A DNA stretch of 64,000 nucleotides from an uncultured Eubacteriales bacterium (GTDB lineage: Bacteria > Bacillota > Clostridia > Oscillospirales > CAG-272), in assembly GCA_934467415.1 (NCBI GenBank), contig CAKSLQ010000003.1:134708-198707 (forward strand), written 5' to 3'. How positions within the stretch are numbered: position 1 is the first letter of the stretch; the number at the start of each line of letters is the position of its first letter. Made by a program: the position numbers and the translations under genes. The notes below the pieces were generated by a model. That model was not told the origin of the DNA and searched no databases. It worked only from the letters and a program-made list of their open reading frames with translations. Of this stretch, positions 55,315 through 62,549 are shown piece after piece.

Positions 55315-56342
55315 AACACCTTTTGAATGCTTTGTATGTTCTGACCCCCGAGGCGTATCTGACGCTGGACGGCGAAAATGCGGTCGCCAAAAAGGACGGA
55401 AGCGAACTTGGGCGGTTCCCGCTGCACAGCCTGTCGCAGATCACCTGCTTTTCCTACATGGGTGCGAGCCCTGCGCTGATGGGCAAGTGTGCGGAGATGC
55501 AGATCGAGCTGACCTTCTTTTCACCGCGCGGACGGTTTCTGGCGCGCACGTCCGGTATGGTGACCGGGAATGTCCTCCTGCGTCGTCGGCAATACCGCGT
55601 CGCCGACGATGCGGCGCAGAGTCTGGCGATTGCGCAAAATTTTATCATCGGCAAGCTGTACAATGCGCGGTGGGTGCTGGAGCGCGGCGCGCGCGACCAT
55701 GCACTCACGGTGGACGCCGAACGGCTGAAAACCGTCTCGGCGCAGATCCGCCGCGCCATCGACGCCGCTTCGGCCTGTGCCGATGCGGATGCGCTGCGCG
55801 GGATCGAGGGCGAGGCGGCAAGTCTGTATTTCTCGGTATTCGACGAGCTGATTCTGCGGTCGGACGCGGCGTTCCGCTTCACGGTGCGCAGCCGCCGCCC
55901 GCCGCTCGACAACGTGAATGCGCTGCTGTCCTTTGCATACAGTCTGCTGGCGAGCGAATGCGCCGCCGCGCTGGAGGGCGTCGGATTGGATCCGTCGGTC
56001 GGCATGCTGCACACCGACCGATCGGGGCGCAAGTCGCTGGCGCTGGATCTGATGGAGGAACTGCGGCCGCTTCTGGCGGATCGGTTTGTCCTCACCGGCA
56101 TCAACAATCGCATTTTTGCCGCCGATCACTTTGATCAAAGTGAAAGCGGCGCCGTGTCGTTGAACGATGCCGGGCGGCGCGCGTTTTTCGCCGCCTGGAA
56201 AAAGCGGCGGGACGAGACCATCACGCATCCGTTTCTCGGCGAGAAGCTGCCGTGGGGGCTTGTGCCGCATGTGCAGGCGCTTCTGCTGGCACGGATGCTG
56301 CGCGGCGACATGGACGCGTACCCGCCGTTTTTGTGGAAGTGA
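55311..56342 (+). CDS. cas1: Cas1, CRISPR integrase
   Basis: 343 residues. MKHLLNALYVLTPEAYLTLD; catalytic Glu in RGIEGEAASLYFSVFDELI, His in VGMLHTDRSGRKSLALDLME, Glu/Asp in LMEELRPLLADRF. GGAGG precedes ATG 55311. With Cas2 it inserts new spacers next to the leader. Confidence 0.95.
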   Translation: MKHLLNALYVLTPEAYLTLDGENAVAKKDGSELGRFPLHSLSQITCFSYMGASPALMGKCAEMQIELTFFSPRGRFLARTSGMVTGNVLLRRRQYRVADDAAQSLAIAQNFIIGKLYNARWVLERGARDHALTVDAERLKTVSAQIRRAIDAASACADADALRGIEGEAASLYFSVFDELILRSDAAFRFTVRSRRPPLDNVNALLSFAYSLLASECAAALEGVGLDPSVGMLHTDRSGRKSLALDLMEELRPLLADRFVLTGINNRIFAADHFDQSESGAVSLNDAGRRAFFAAWKKRRDETITHPFLGEKLPWGLVPHVQALLLARMLRGDMDAYPPFLWK

Positions 56343-56349
56343 GGTCGTT

Positions 56350-56640
56350 ATGCTGGTACTGATCACCTATGATGTCAACACCGAGGATGCAGGCGGCCGA
56401 AAGCGCTTGCGCAAGGTGGCAAACGAGTGCCGCGACTATGGGCAGCGCGTGCAGAACAGCGTGTTTGAGTGCGTGCTGGATGCGGCGCAGTATCGCATGG
56501 TCAGGCATCGCCTTGAGGGGCTGATTGACCCGGAAAAGGACAGCCTGCGCTTTTACAACCTCGGGAACAATTATCAGAATCGCATTGAACATGTCGGCGC
56601 CAAGCCGACCTATGCGCCGGAGGGGCTGCTGATGCTTTGA
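56350..56640 (+). CDS. cas2: Cas2
   Basis: 96 residues. MLVLITYDVNTEDAGGRKRL with the conserved early Asp, NECRDYGQRVQNSVFECVLD and YRMVRHRLEGLIDPEKDSLRF. Ferredoxin-like partner of Cas1. Last gene of the operon, 177 bases before the first repeat. Confidence 0.95.
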   Translation: MLVLITYDVNTEDAGGRKRLRKVANECRDYGQRVQNSVFECVLDAAQYRMVRHRLEGLIDPEKDSLRFYNLGNNYQNRIEHVGAKPTYAPEGLLML

Positions 56641-56817
56641 CGTGGTGCGAAGCGGAAGCAAACATGTTTTTCCGGGGCGCTTCGCACCGCGAAAAAACGG
56701 CCGAAAGCCGCATTTTCGGTTGAAATTGCCCTGCGTAACATGTATACTTGAAGTAAGCATACAGCCGATTTGGTGAAGCTGCAAGAATTTAGGCAAGCCA
56801 AATTGTGCATGTTTGCG
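56641..56817 (+). promoter_or_regulatory. CRISPR leader with a conserved hairpin
   Basis: Region between cas2 and the array. GGTGCGAAGCG (56644-56654) and CGCTTCGCACC (56678-56688) form an 11-base perfect stem; this motif recalls leaders of other type I-C arrays. GTATACTT and AAGCATAC near 56740 give a second near-palindrome. Array transcription should begin here. Confidence 0.65.
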
Positions 56818-57955
56818 GTCGCACCCCGCACAGGGGTGCGTGGATTGAAATCCCTTGAGCCTATTAGGGAAGGCAAAACAGCGTAAGTCGCACCCCGCAC
56901 AGGGGTGCGTGGATTGAAATTTTTCGTTCTCGTTGTTTTTCGCAAGCTGCTCCTGGTCGCACCCCGCACAGGGGTGCGTGGATTGAAATGGCTTTCTCGA
57001 TGGAGACCCGGATGAGGTGAAAAGTCGCACCCCGCACAGGGGTGCGTGGATTGAAATGTCCACAAGATACGCGCGGCCGTCGTAGTCCACCGGTCGCACC
57101 CCGCACAGGGGTGCGTGGATTGAAATTCTCGGTGTCAATCGGGAGGACGACCGCATCCGCATGTCGCACCCCGCACAGGGGTGCGTGGATTGAAATGTCG
57201 AGTTTTTCCACACAAACAATAAAGCGTCGTTGTCGCACCCCGCACAGGGGTGCGTGGATTGAAATCAGCTGCTTGATATATCCGGGGTTGCGCTGCATCA
57301 GTCGCACCCCGCACAGGGGTGCGTGGATTGAAATACGGCCTCCACCGTCTCCATCGCACCGCTCTCGCCGGTCGCACCCCGCACAGGGGTGCGTGGATTG
57401 AAATGCCGAGACAGATGTTGCGGAACACAGGATCGAGGAGTCGCACCCCGCACAGGGGTGCGTGGATTGAAATGTAATCCTTCAGTTTGCGGGTCATACG
57501 GTCCTCTTTGTCGCACCCCGCACAGGGGTGCGTGGATTGAAATCGCACTGCGCGAGGATTGAAAAGAAAATGAGATTGTCGCACCCCGCACAGGGGTGCG
57601 TGGATTGAAATGTAGACGCGCGTGGCAACGACCACATCCTTGCCGCGTCGCACCCCGCACAGGGGTGCGTGGATTGAAATGTGGTTTCCGCCCGCGGAAT
57701 AGTGCCAGAAGACCTGTCGCACCCCGCACAGGGGTGCGTGGATTGAAATGTCGTAGCGGTAGAACGGACACGCCCAGCGCCTGTGTCGCACCCCGCACAG
57801 GGGTGCGTGGATTGAAATATATCTGGCACGCCAGCAGCACGCGCCGCGACTTCGGTCGCACCCCGCACAGGGGTGCGTGGATTGAAATGGGAAGCTTGTG
57901 TCGGACGCGCTGAACGGCATCGTCGCACCCCGCACAGGGGTGCGTGGATGGAAAC
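56818..57955 (+). CRISPR. Type I-C CRISPR array, 17 repeats and 16 spacers
   Basis: Repeats are 34 bases, starting GTCGCACCCC and ending GTGGATTGAAAT; the stem CGCACCCC/GGGGTGCG has a GCACA loop. Repeats start at 56818, 56887, 56956, 57024, 57093, 57163, 57232, 57301, 57371, 57440, 57510, 57578, 57647, 57716, 57785, 57855 and 57922. Spacers are 33-36 bases. All repeats but the last seem identical; the last ends GGATGGAAAC, marking the leader-distal end. I saw no spacer matching elsewhere in this window. Minus-strand frames that repeat NPRTPVRGAT are artefacts. Confidence 0.98.
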
Positions 57956-58025
57956 GGAAAAGACGCTTGCGAGCGTTGCAGAACAGGTTGCATTAAATAG
58001 GGGTTAAATCGGGAGGTCAGCGAAC

Positions 58026-58295
58026 ATGGCACAGAAAGCGTGGAAGAAGTATCTGACGGAGGACGAGTACAACAGTCTGACGCCGGAGGGAAAGACGCAG
58101 GCGAAGTATTGGGCGGAGTACCTGCCGGAGATGTGCGCCGAGATGAAGGCGGACGGAACGCTGTACAAGCGCCTGTCGGCGAACGGCAACCGGATATCCG
58201 AGATGCGGGCGCAGATGGCGTCGCAGGGGATGCCGGAGTGGGCAGCGCAGGAGTTCGTGAACGAGGAACTGTACAGCCCGCAGCCGGAGAAGTAA
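58026..58295 (+). CDS. Unknown 89-residue protein, possibly TnpV-like
   Basis: GGGAGG lies at 58011-58016, before ATG 58026. Mostly helical, charged: WKKYLTEDEYNSLTPEGKTQ, MCAEMKADGTLYKRLSANGN, ending EWAAQEFVNEELYSPQPEK. The spacing of the last half recalls TnpV-type transposon accessory proteins, but this is weak. The final 17 residues recur in the fragment at 60528-60598. Followed 18 bases later by the 66-residue gene. Confidence 0.6.
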   Translation: MAQKAWKKYLTEDEYNSLTPEGKTQAKYWAEYLPEMCAEMKADGTLYKRLSANGNRISEMRAQMASQGMPEWAAQEFVNEELYSPQPEK

Positions 58296-58313
58296 GCGAA
58301 AGGGAGAACAATC

Positions 58314-58514
58314 ATGCAGAGAAAGCACATGACGCGGGAAGAGGTCATGCAGGCAATGCGGGAAATGTCCGCGCAGATGAAAACGCCGGAGGGACAGAAG
58401 GCGATGGAGGAAGTGGAAAAGAGAAGCAAATTCCAGCTGAAAATTCTCGGTTGGGACGACATGGATTACGAAGAAAAGATGGCGCGCGAGCGAATGAACA
58501 AGGGAAAGAAGTAA
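58314..58514 (+). CDS. Unknown 66-residue helical protein
   Basis: AAAGGGAG lies before ATG 58314. MQRKHMTREEVMQAMREMSA, then MKTPEGQKAMEEVEKRSKFQ and LGWDDMDYEEKMARERMNKG. A paralogue of the 53-residue gene at 60617 (same MQRKHMT start and MKTPEGQ core). No domain recognised. Confidence 0.65.
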   Translation: MQRKHMTREEVMQAMREMSAQMKTPEGQKAMEEVEKRSKFQLKILGWDDMDYEEKMARERMNKGKK

Positions 58515-58578
58515 CAGCTGATTCGCAAAGTGACACCCTGCCCGCCTATGAATCTTTCGCGCAAGGGGTGACGATACA

Positions 58579-58641
58579 ATGAAGAGGCAACTCAGCAAGG
58601 AAGACGAGAAGGAAAACTGCCCGATGTTCGAGCAGAAGTAA
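58579..58641 (+). pseudogene. Remnant of the small zinc-ribbon gene
   Basis: A 20-residue frame MKRQLSKEDEKENCPMFEQK whose end matches the C-terminus (SCPMFEQK) of the gene at 60312-60527; about 60 following bases also match, up to about 58669, where the phage-derived sequence begins. Confidence 0.6.
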
Positions 58642-58679
58642 CCGCCAAAACAGAGCAGGCAGCGCAGGAGAACCCGCGC

Positions 58680-58746
58680 CCGTGGCGGCGGCGACGAATT
58701 CATCGTAGGAAAGCGGCTTTGTGAACAGACTTTTCAAAAATTCCAT
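58680..58746 (-). pseudogene. 5' fragment of a phage scaffold-like gene
   Basis: From ATG 58746 (GGAG 7 bases ahead) the frame reads MEFLKSLFTKPLSYDEFVAA, the typical opening of phage head scaffolding (Gp20-like) proteins, then joins unrelated plus-strand sequence at about 58680. The gene is truncated at that junction. Confidence 0.55.
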
Positions 58747-58844
58747 GTGATACTCCGCGACAGGGATTGGATTTGTACATGCGCAGCCACTCTGCGCCGT
58801 GTCGCCCGTGCGCTTAGACCTCGGCACGGAGGAGGAAAATTGTA

Positions 58845-58875
58845 TAAAAAAAGCGCAACGCAGAGCATTACGCTT
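58845..58875 (-). terminator. Terminator of the phage-remnant genes
   Basis: On the minus strand AAAGCGTAA pairs with TTGCGCTTT and runs into a T-run. Confidence 0.65.
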
Positions 58876-58897
58876 TAATTATTGAATTGTGCGGGGA

Positions 58898-58999
58898 TTA
58901 TTTTGGCATCGCCTTGATGATGTTGTAGATGATTATGTAGAGCACGCTGACTGCTATGGCAATCAGCTTAATGCTGTAGTACAGTTCAATGGATGTCAT
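58898..58999 (-). CDS. 33-residue hydrophobic peptide in the phage remnant
   Basis: GAGGAGG lies 6 bases before ATG 58999. MTSIELYYSIKLIAIAVSVL followed by YIIIYNIIKAMPK: a single membrane segment. Could be a holin-like or toxin-like peptide, or meaningless. Located between the coupled small gene and the scaffold fragment. Confidence 0.5.
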   Translation of the reverse strand: MTSIELYYSIKLIAIAVSVLYIIIYNIIKAMPK

Positions 59000-59057
59000 G
59001 TTGTGCCTCCTCTTGCGCAAACGGCATGAAAAAACCGCGCCGTTTTCACGGTGCGGT

Positions 59058-59234
59058 TTAGAATCTGTGCTCGCCTCGGCGGATGTCCTCGGCAATTTTG
59101 TCGTTCAAGCGTTTGACGGCTTTCTTCACATCGTCGGGGGCGTCGTCATGCGCAACATATTGCCCGATAGCGTAGTCGACATGCCATGTTCCACGATGCT
59201 CCCAAAGGAAGATCATATCCGGGTCTTTTCTCAT
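59058..59234 (-). CDS. 58-residue protein coupled to the metallopeptidase gene (possible immunity protein)
   Basis: ATG 59234 overlaps the stop of the upstream gene (ATGA) and has AAGGAGG 9 bases ahead. MRKDPDMIFLWEHRGTWHVD, YAIGQYVAHDDAPDDVKKAV, ending RRGEHRF. Acidic middle, small size and tight coupling behind a toxin-like enzyme fit an immunity gene; no family is recognised. Confidence 0.55.
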   Translation of the reverse strand: MRKDPDMIFLWEHRGTWHVDYAIGQYVAHDDAPDDVKKAVKRLNDKIAEDIRRGEHRF

Positions 59235-60163
59235 GAATCGGTTGCCTCCTTCAGAATTGAAATAGCAAACTCCGGATCGTTTCCGCAAGATTTCGAAACA
59301 AGCTCTGCGAAGAGCTCGCCGGGGTTGGTTGCGTAATTGGAAATATGCTTTTGTATAAAATCGTATGCGGGTTCTCCGGATTCTTCAGCCAAACGCAGAA
59401 CCGCTGCTTCGCAGCGTTTGGCATATGCTCTGTCTCGCTTTGCCAGCACATGCCCCATTTCGTGGTCAATCACATTCCGGTAGTCTGTACCTTTCGTGAA
59501 GCGCCCGCTCTTGACGAGCGCGGCGTATTCGCGTTTCAGGTGCTCCGCGTCGTCATACATAAAACGATTCAGCGTGATCGTTCTGCCGCTGACCATTGCA
59601 AAGGTGTCCGGGTCTATGCGTCCGTTTTTATCGAGGATGTCATGATACTGTAATAGTATGGTATCATCTTTTCCGCGCTGCGTCAAGAGGTTTTTGCCGT
59701 TTTTGAGATGCTCAAGCGCATCATCCAATACACGTGGGTCGCCGCGGTAACTCTCGAAGCCGCCGCATGCGCCATAGGTCGGCGCGAAACGAAGGCCGTA
59801 TTTCTCGGCTTTGTCGGCAAAAGACTGCAGCGCATCGGCGCTGATCGGCGTTCCGACCGTGCGGGTGTCTTTGTAACCGCGCGGCAAAGGCGCACGCATG
59901 GAGCGCGCAACTTCGCTGGTGCTCTTCACCCGACGGAACCCGGAGACGCTCATGCGCTCCTTGTGGGTGTCAAGCCCGGCGGCGTCGGAAAACGCTTTGT
60001 ACTTGCGCGTGAGGATGTCCAGTTTTTCCTGCGCTGCGCGCCTGCCGTCCTCGTCGCCGGAGACGGCAAAGAGATTGGCGCGGTCTTTCTGCCGGCGCAT
60101 TTCGGTTTCCAGCCTGCGCTGCACCGCTTGCAAAACAGGATACCGCGGCGTATAATGGAAGCA
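59231..60163 (-). pseudogene. 5'-truncated phage minor head protein with C-terminal zinc metallopeptidase domain
   Basis: The open frame starts after a TGA at 60164-60166 with no start codon and ribosome-binding site, so the 5' part is lost. The N-terminal visible part (LQAVQRRLETEMRRQKDRAN, KYKAFSDAAGLDTHKERM) looks like the tail of phage minor capsid/MuF-type proteins. The C-terminal 200 residues carry HEMGH (59450-59464) and a downstream GELFAELVS Glu, a gluzincin-type peptidase as in toxins fused to phage head proteins. Function of the toxin-like domain is inferred. Confidence 0.65.
60128..60156 (+). promoter_or_regulatory. Probable promoter for the small genes at 60312 onward
   Basis: TTGCAA (60128-60133) and TATAAT (60151-60156), 17-base spacer, located at the inner edge of the phage remnant. 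Confidence 0.55.
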
Positions 60164-60311
60164 TCAAGGAAAAGACGCTTGCAGGCGTTCGGGTACGGCA
60201 ACAACACAGAAAGCGAAGTCTTGTTTGGTCGCAGAAAATCATATGAAGTCACCGAGATGAACTTCGCAGAAGACGGTACACCGACCATCTATATGAAGGA
60301 GGTAATGGAAA

Positions 60312-60527
60312 ATGGAGAAGCTGACAAAGGCAGAGAAACTGGCATTGGAAATCATCGCGGCAGAATGCCACGAGGAACTGGTGAAGGGAACGCCTCCGGC
60401 GGTAATATCTCCGATTTGCAACGAGTGCAAGAAACGGGTGCACGCAAAGTGCAGCGAGCATCCGAAGGGGATTCCGACAGCGATTCTGGCGAACGAGGAA
60501 AGCTGCCCGATGTTCGAGCAGAAGTAG
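60312..60527 (+). CDS. 71-residue small Cys-rich (zinc-ribbon-like) protein
   Basis: AAGGAGG (60296-60302) precedes ATG 60312. A helix MEKLTKAEKLALEIIAAECH is followed by ICNECKKRVHAKC and a final SCPMFEQK, giving Cys spacing suited to one zinc. Full-length version of the remnant at 58579. Function unknown. Confidence 0.65.
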   Translation: MEKLTKAEKLALEIIAAECHEELVKGTPPAVISPICNECKKRVHAKCSEHPKGIPTAILANEESCPMFEQK

Positions 60528-60598
60528 CCGCCAAAACCGAGCAGGCAGCACAGGAGTTCGTGAACGAGGAACTGCACAGCCCGCAGCCGGAGAAGTAA
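60528..60598 (+). pseudogene. Fragment matching the end of the 89-residue gene
   Basis: The DNA encodes AAQEFVNEELHSPQPEK plus stop, equal to the end of the protein at 58026-58295 except one residue. It has no start of its own; the rest of that gene is missing here. Confidence 0.7.
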
Positions 60599-60616
60599 GC
60601 GGAAGGGAGAACAATC

Positions 60617-60778
60617 ATGCAGAGAAAGCACATGACGCCGGAGGAAGTCAAGCAGGCGATGCAGGAAGCGTCAAAGCAAATGAAAACGCCGGAAGGGCAA
60701 GCGGCTCTGGAAAAAGCAAAAAAGGACAGAGGATTCAAGATAAAGCTGTTAGGGACGGAGGACTGGGACGAGAAGTAG
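60617..60778 (+). CDS. 53-residue paralogue of the 66-residue gene
   Basis: MQRKHMTPEEVKQAMQEASK, then MKTPEGQAALEKAKKDRGFK and IKLLGTEDWDEK. GAAGGGAG lies just before. About 70 bases upstream and the start of the gene are nearly identical to 58246-58360, showing duplication. Confidence 0.65.
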   Translation: MQRKHMTPEEVKQAMQEASKQMKTPEGQAALEKAKKDRGFKIKLLGTEDWDEK

Positions 60779-60824
60779 GTCTTGCCAGACAACACACAGC
60801 ATAATAATTTGGGAGGAAATGAGC

Positions 60825-61091
60825 ATGGCCGATTTTTTTGACGAGGCATTGGAGTTTGTGACGATTTCGAATATCATTCAAAGAAAAAAAGACAACAGCG
60901 CAGTCGAAGATTTTGCGGATGAGCCCGATGAAGCGGACGATAACTTTGCGGAAGAGGAACCGGATGAATCGGTCGACGATCTTGACGATGACTTCGATGA
61001 ATCGGATGATATGTTCGATGACCTCGACGAGGATGAAGACGAAGACGAGGAAGACGAGGAAGACGATCTGTACGATTTCGGCCTTTTTTGA
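60825..61091 (+). CDS. Highly acidic 88-residue protein
   Basis: GGGAGG (60811-60816) fits ATG 60825 (the ATG at 60819 is too close). ADFFDEALEFVTISNIIQRK forms a helical head; from about residue 30 on the protein is almost all Asp and Glu (PDESVDDLDDDFDESDD). It could be a DNA-mimic or a charged linker protein. Function unknown. Confidence 0.55.
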   Translation: MADFFDEALEFVTISNIIQRKKDNSAVEDFADEPDEADDNFAEEEPDESVDDLDDDFDESDDMFDDLDEDEDEDEEDEEDDLYDFGLF

Positions 61092-61143
61092 CATGTTGTG
61101 CGATCATTGGAAAAGGCCGGGCTGCTGTGCTAACGGCCATGAC

Positions 61144-61180
61144 GCAAAAAAAGCCCCCGATTTTGTATCGGGGACTTTTG
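61144..61180 (-). terminator. Terminator of the CD1247-type gene
   Basis: On the minus strand AGTCCCCGAT pairs with ATCGGGGGCT and is followed by TTTTTT. Confidence 0.85.
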
Positions 61181-61188
61181 CGGATTGC

Positions 61189-61611
61189 TTACTCCTCGTC
61201 GGTCTCGGGGGAATCGAGGCAGTCGAAGTGTTCCTGGCAGGCGGGGCAAACGAGATCGCGGGGATCGCAGGTCTCGTCGAAGCAGACGGTCTCGCCGCAG
61301 TGCGGGCAGACCGCCTCGTAGAAGCCGTCGCAGTCCTCATCGCAGTCGTCGCAGTCGCCGTCGCACTCGAACGCGTCGTCGTCTTCGTCCTCATCGCAGA
61401 GGTATTCCTCAACCTCACCGAGGTCTTCATCCAGCTCTTCGACATAGTCGTTGAGCGTGGCGACATCGCCGCCGAGGTCGGAGAGATCGTTTGCCATTTC
61501 GTCGAGCGTCTCGACGACAGCCTTGAGCAGCTTGCCCTCCGGCTTGGTTTCGTCAAGGGTGAGACCCTCCATCAGTCCTTTCAGATACGCGGTCTTTTCG
61601 GTAATCGTCAT
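61189..61611 (-). CDS. CD1247 N-terminal-domain protein with zinc ribbon
   Basis: 140 residues from ATG 61611 (GGAGG 9 bases ahead). ITEKTAYLKGLMEGLTLDET and an LDEMANDLSDL coiled helix form the CD1247-type N-terminal domain; a very acidic linker (CDEDEDDDAFECDGDCDDCD) and a CPHCGE...CPACQ ribbon end it. Common in Clostridia close to efp. Function unknown. Confidence 0.85.
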   Translation of the reverse strand: MTITEKTAYLKGLMEGLTLDETKPEGKLLKAVVETLDEMANDLSDLGGDVATLNDYVEELDEDLGEVEEYLCDEDEDDDAFECDGDCDDCDEDCDGFYEAVCPHCGETVCFDETCDPRDLVCPACQEHFDCLDSPETDEE

Positions 61612-61674
61612 AATTGTATCCTCCAATATTCAGTATTCATTCGGCCAAAGCCGACTTTGTCAGACAGAATCGAA

Positions 61675-61708
61675 CAAAAAGTGCCGTGAAAACCCGGCAC
61701 TTTTCTTT
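61675..61708 (-). terminator. Terminator of efp
   Basis: AAAAAGTGCCG and CGGCACTTTT pair around TGAAAACC. Confidence 0.85.
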
Positions 61709-61711
61709 CAT

Positions 61712-62269
61712 TTATGCTCTGGACAGGTACTCGCCGGTTCTCGTATCGACCTTGAGAATATCGCCGGTGTTGACAAACAGCGGGACCTTGATGACTGCGC
61801 CGGTCTCCAGCGTGGCGGGCTTGGTGGTGCCGGTCGCGGTATCGCCCTTGAAGCCGGGCTCGGTGTCGGTGACTTCGAGCTCAACAAACGTGGGAGGCTC
61901 AACGCCGAAGACGTTGCCCTTATAGGAAACGATGCGGCACATCATGTTCTCCTTGACAAAGCGGAAGTCGTCGCCGAGCTTGTCTGCATTGATCGGGAGC
62001 TGATCATAGGTCTCCATGTCCATGAAATAGTAGAGCTCGCCGTCGTTGTACAGGTACTGCATGTCCTTGCGCTCGACATACGCGTTCTCAAACTTGTCGG
62101 TCGGGCTGAAGGTTCTCTCAACGACCGCGCCGGTGATGACATTCTTCAGCTTGGTGCGGACGAAAGCCGCGCCCTTGCCGGGCTTGACGTGCTGGAACTC
62201 AACGACCTGAAGCACATTGCCGTCCATTTCAAAGGTAACACCGTTTTTGAAATCTCCTGCTACTACCAT
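61712..62269 (-). CDS. efp: Elongation factor P
   Basis: Relieves ribosome stalling at polyproline. 185 residues. VVEFQHVKPGKGAAFVRTKL puts the modifiable Lys at position 32; DMQYLYNDGELYYFMD and the C-terminal GDTATGTTKPATLETGAVIK with NTGDILKVDTRTGEYLSR are family signatures. GGAAGGA precedes ATG 62269. Confidence 0.97.
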   Translation of the reverse strand: MVVAGDFKNGVTFEMDGNVLQVVEFQHVKPGKGAAFVRTKLKNVITGAVVERTFSPTDKFENAYVERKDMQYLYNDGELYYFMDMETYDQLPINADKLGDDFRFVKENMMCRIVSYKGNVFGVEPPTFVELEVTDTEPGFKGDTATGTTKPATLETGAVIKVPLFVNTGDILKVDTRTGEYLSRA

Positions 62270-62364
62270 AAATATAAATCCTTCCCAACGACCGATGGTT
62301 TTATAGAATATAGGCGGAGGCGCGAGGTCGTCGTCGCTCTGACTCAGCCAGTATAATACAGCTT

Positions 62365-62393
62365 ATTCTACCCTATTTTTCCCCGGATTGCAA
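62365..62393 (-). promoter_or_regulatory. Promoter for efp
   Basis: On the minus strand TTGCAA (62393-62388) and TAGAAT (62370-62365), 17-base spacer. Confidence 0.6.
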
Positions 62394-62425
62394 GAGGTTT
62401 TTGCAAAAAAGTCCGTCCCGCATAC

Positions 62426-62456
62426 AAAAAAGCGGCGGGAAAGCGCCGCTTTTTGC
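62426..62456 (-). terminator. Terminator after the peptidase unit
   Basis: AAAAAGCGGCG and CGCCGCTTTTT pair around GGAAAG. Confidence 0.88.
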
Positions 62457-62459
62457 CTT

Positions 62460-62546
62460 TTACCTGTCCAGCCACCTGAAAAGTGCAACGCAGAGCGCGG
62501 CTTCCAGGGCAACGAAGGCGGCGAACGCCGCGATCAGCCGCTTCAT
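62460..62546 (-). CDS. Possible 28-residue membrane peptide
   Basis: Starts 3 bases after the peptidase stop and ends at the terminator: MKRLIAAFAAFVALEAALCV then ALFRWLDR. One hydrophobic helix with basic ends. The ribosome-binding site is weak, so it would depend on coupling; it may be real or chance. Confidence 0.4.
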   Translation of the reverse strand: MKRLIAAFAAFVALEAALCVALFRWLDR

Positions 62547-62549
62547 CGC

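Noticed and set aside
56852..57921. Self-targeting spacers against the neighbouring phage remnant
   Set aside because: By eye, no spacer matches the 58-60 kb region or other parts of the window.
56221..58311. Several minus-strand frames of repeated NPRTPVRGAT / STHPCAGCD protein sequence
   Set aside because: They are translations of the CRISPR repeats, a well-known annotation artefact.
59708..60598. A 296-residue plus-strand frame across the phage remnant and the zinc-ribbon gene
   Set aside because: Its first part is antisense to the metallopeptidase gene and its second part overlaps a better-supported gene; only the last 17 codons match a real protein end.
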